NCBI GenBank assembly: GCA_003164655.1
Contig: PLTW01000149.1
Span: 1-23,188 of the forward strand
DNA length: 23,188 bases
Origin: Actinomycetota bacterium
Lineage (GTDB): Bacteria; Actinomycetota; Thermoleophilia; UBA2241
Direction of reading: 5' to 3'
Within the stretch, counting starts at the first letter, position 1. Each line of letters starts with the position of its first letter. Shown here in pieces: positions 22,306 to 23,188 of the stretch. A program made the position numbers and the translations under genes. The notes beneath the pieces were generated by a model that ran no database searches, was not told where the DNA came from, and saw only the letters and a list, made by a program, of their open reading frames with translations.

Positions 22306-23188
22306 CGGCGGTACGTGGCGGAGGTGGCCAGGTCGATCTTGCCTTCCGCCCGCTTCACTCCCTTCTTGCCTGCGTCGTCGACCAGCAAACCAGCCTCGGA
22401 GAGCGTGCTCCAGGCGGCGGCCAACGCCGGCAGGCCGGCCAGGAAGCCCTGCCGACCGAGCAGCTCGGCGGCGAGGTCGCCGGTTTCGCCGGCGGCGGCC
22501 AGCGCTCGATAGACCCGGCGGCAGACCGCCGCGAGGTCGTAGTCGTCGGCCGCGACGGCCTTCGTGAAGTCTACCTCACTCTCGCCCCACAGGACGTGGA
22601 CGCAGGCGGCCGGCGCCACTGCAGCGAGGATCTCGCCGAACAGGCCGCCGTCGAAGGGCGGGTCGACGAACGCCACGTGGTCGAAGACGCTCACCAGCTC
22701 GGGGCTGGCGGCGGCGACGACGACGTCGGCCATGACGACGTCGGGCTCGTCTTCCCCGCCGTCGCCGCACACGGCGAGGCCCAGGCGCGATGGCACGCAG
22801 GCGCCGTGCAGGTACAGGTACGAGCGCCCGAGCTGCGACAGGCAGACGTCGCGGCTGAGCAGCGGCCGGCGCCGGCCGACGTCGGCCACCAGCACGAGTA
22901 GCCTGCCCCCCGCCGCGACGAGCGACGTGAGCGTGGCACCGAGCGGGCGACGACGGCGATCGAACAGGCGGTGCTCGCGCCGCAGGGCGGCGATCGCGGC
23001 CGCCGCCCCGTCGGCGCCGGCGGCGCCGGGCAGCTCGGCGTCGGCGAGGGCTTCGAGGAACTCGTCGCCCGTGACCCACTCCGGACAGGCCGGGCCGCAA
23101 TCGCTCTCGCACAGGTCGTCGGCGGGACGCAGCAGCTCGAAGGCGCCTTTGACCTGCGCCTGCGGTCTGACCATGCCGTTGAACGAGT
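22245..23188 (-). CDS. recJ: RecJ single-strand exonuclease, C-terminal part (runs off window)
   Basis: The frame is open through the window edge (SFNGMVRPQAQVKG at the junction), so the Met at 23174 is internal. The visible 314 residues fit the end of RecJ: the end of the OB-type domain and a long C-terminal extension with VFDHVAFVDPPFD, then VHVLWGESEVDFTKAV, seen in RecJ of Gram-positive lineages. RecJ degrades 5'-ended single-stranded DNA in repair and recombination. The DHH and DHHA1 catalytic parts are outside the window. It overlaps relA by 61 bases. Assignment relies on the C-terminal extension and on the usual recJ-relA adjacency. Confidence 0.78.
   Translation of the reverse strand, partial: SFNGMVRPQAQVKGAFELLRPADDLCESDCGPACPEWVTGDEFLEALADAELPGAAGADGAAAAIAALRREHRLFDRRRRPLGATLTSLVAAGGRLLVLVADVGRRRPLLSRDVCLSQLGRSYLYLHGACVPSRLGLAVCGDGGEDEPDVVMADVVVAAASPELVSVFDHVAFVDPPFDGGLFGEILAAVAPAACVHVLWGESEVDFTKAVAADDYDLAAVCRRVYRALAAAGETGDLAAELLGRQGFLAGLPALAAAWSTLSEAGLLVDDAGKKGVKRAEGKIDLATSATYRRWHERFHKTTFLRHCLSIRL

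Noticed and set aside
1..23188. Mobile element, prophage or defence island
   Set aside because: No transposase, integrase, terminal repeats or defence domains are present; gene content and order are those of a conserved chromosome core with a pilus operon.

Overview
The window is a chromosomal stretch of a high-GC bacterium. All 17 protein genes lie on the minus strand, so transcription runs from high to low coordinates. The order relA, MBL hydrolase, hisS, aspS and the block alaS-ruvX-(gap)-aroE match actinobacterial chromosomes: Mycobacterium tuberculosis carries alaS-ruvX-mltG-aroE and a relA/glyoxalase-II-like/hisS neighbourhood. Two SigB/SigF-type sigma factors, an RsbW-like protein and a twitching-type type IV pilus operon under a c-di-GMP riboswitch point to a deep-branching actinobacterial class (Thermoleophilia, Coriobacteriia/OPB41-like or similar) rather than a streptomycete or mycobacterium. 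The exact lineage cannot be fixed from this sequence. No tRNA, rRNA, IS element, phage gene or CRISPR array is visible.

Layout in transcription order. (1) 23188-19287: 3' part of recJ, bifunctional relA/spoT, MBL-fold hydrolase. (2) 19290-16163: hisS and aspS, chained by 4-base stop/start overlaps. (3) 16162-15384: a palindrome-rich leader and a membrane-anchored thioredoxin-fold protein without CxxC. (4) 15250-12142: a promoter with an IscR-like operator, then rrf2/iscR, iscS, iscU, mnmA, a sulfur and Fe-S/tRNA-thiolation operon. mnmA has no ATG/GTG/TTG upstream of its PP-loop but is joined in the -1 frame to iscU at an A7 slippery run. (5) 12075-9814: a DUF948-like membrane protein, a YtxH-like small protein, an RsbW-like protein without recognisable ATP-binding motifs, and a SigB/F-type sigma factor. 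(6) 9768-5723: alaS, ruvX, aroE, with the usual mltG missing. (7) 5739-1: pilB, pilT, pilC, a second SigB/F-type sigma factor, then a c-di-GMP-I riboswitch with an intrinsic terminator, then the first 13 codons of a type IV prepilin that runs off the window.

The most interesting material is at the two ends of the pilus operon and at the iscU/mnmA joint. The pilus locus appears to sense c-di-GMP twice: in RNA (riboswitch and terminator before the pilin) and in protein (MshEN repeats in PilB). A sigma factor gene sits between the machinery genes and the riboswitch-controlled pilin. The iscU/mnmA arrangement predicts either programmed -1 frameshifting to an IscU-MnmA fusion or a single-base homopolymer error in a fused gene.
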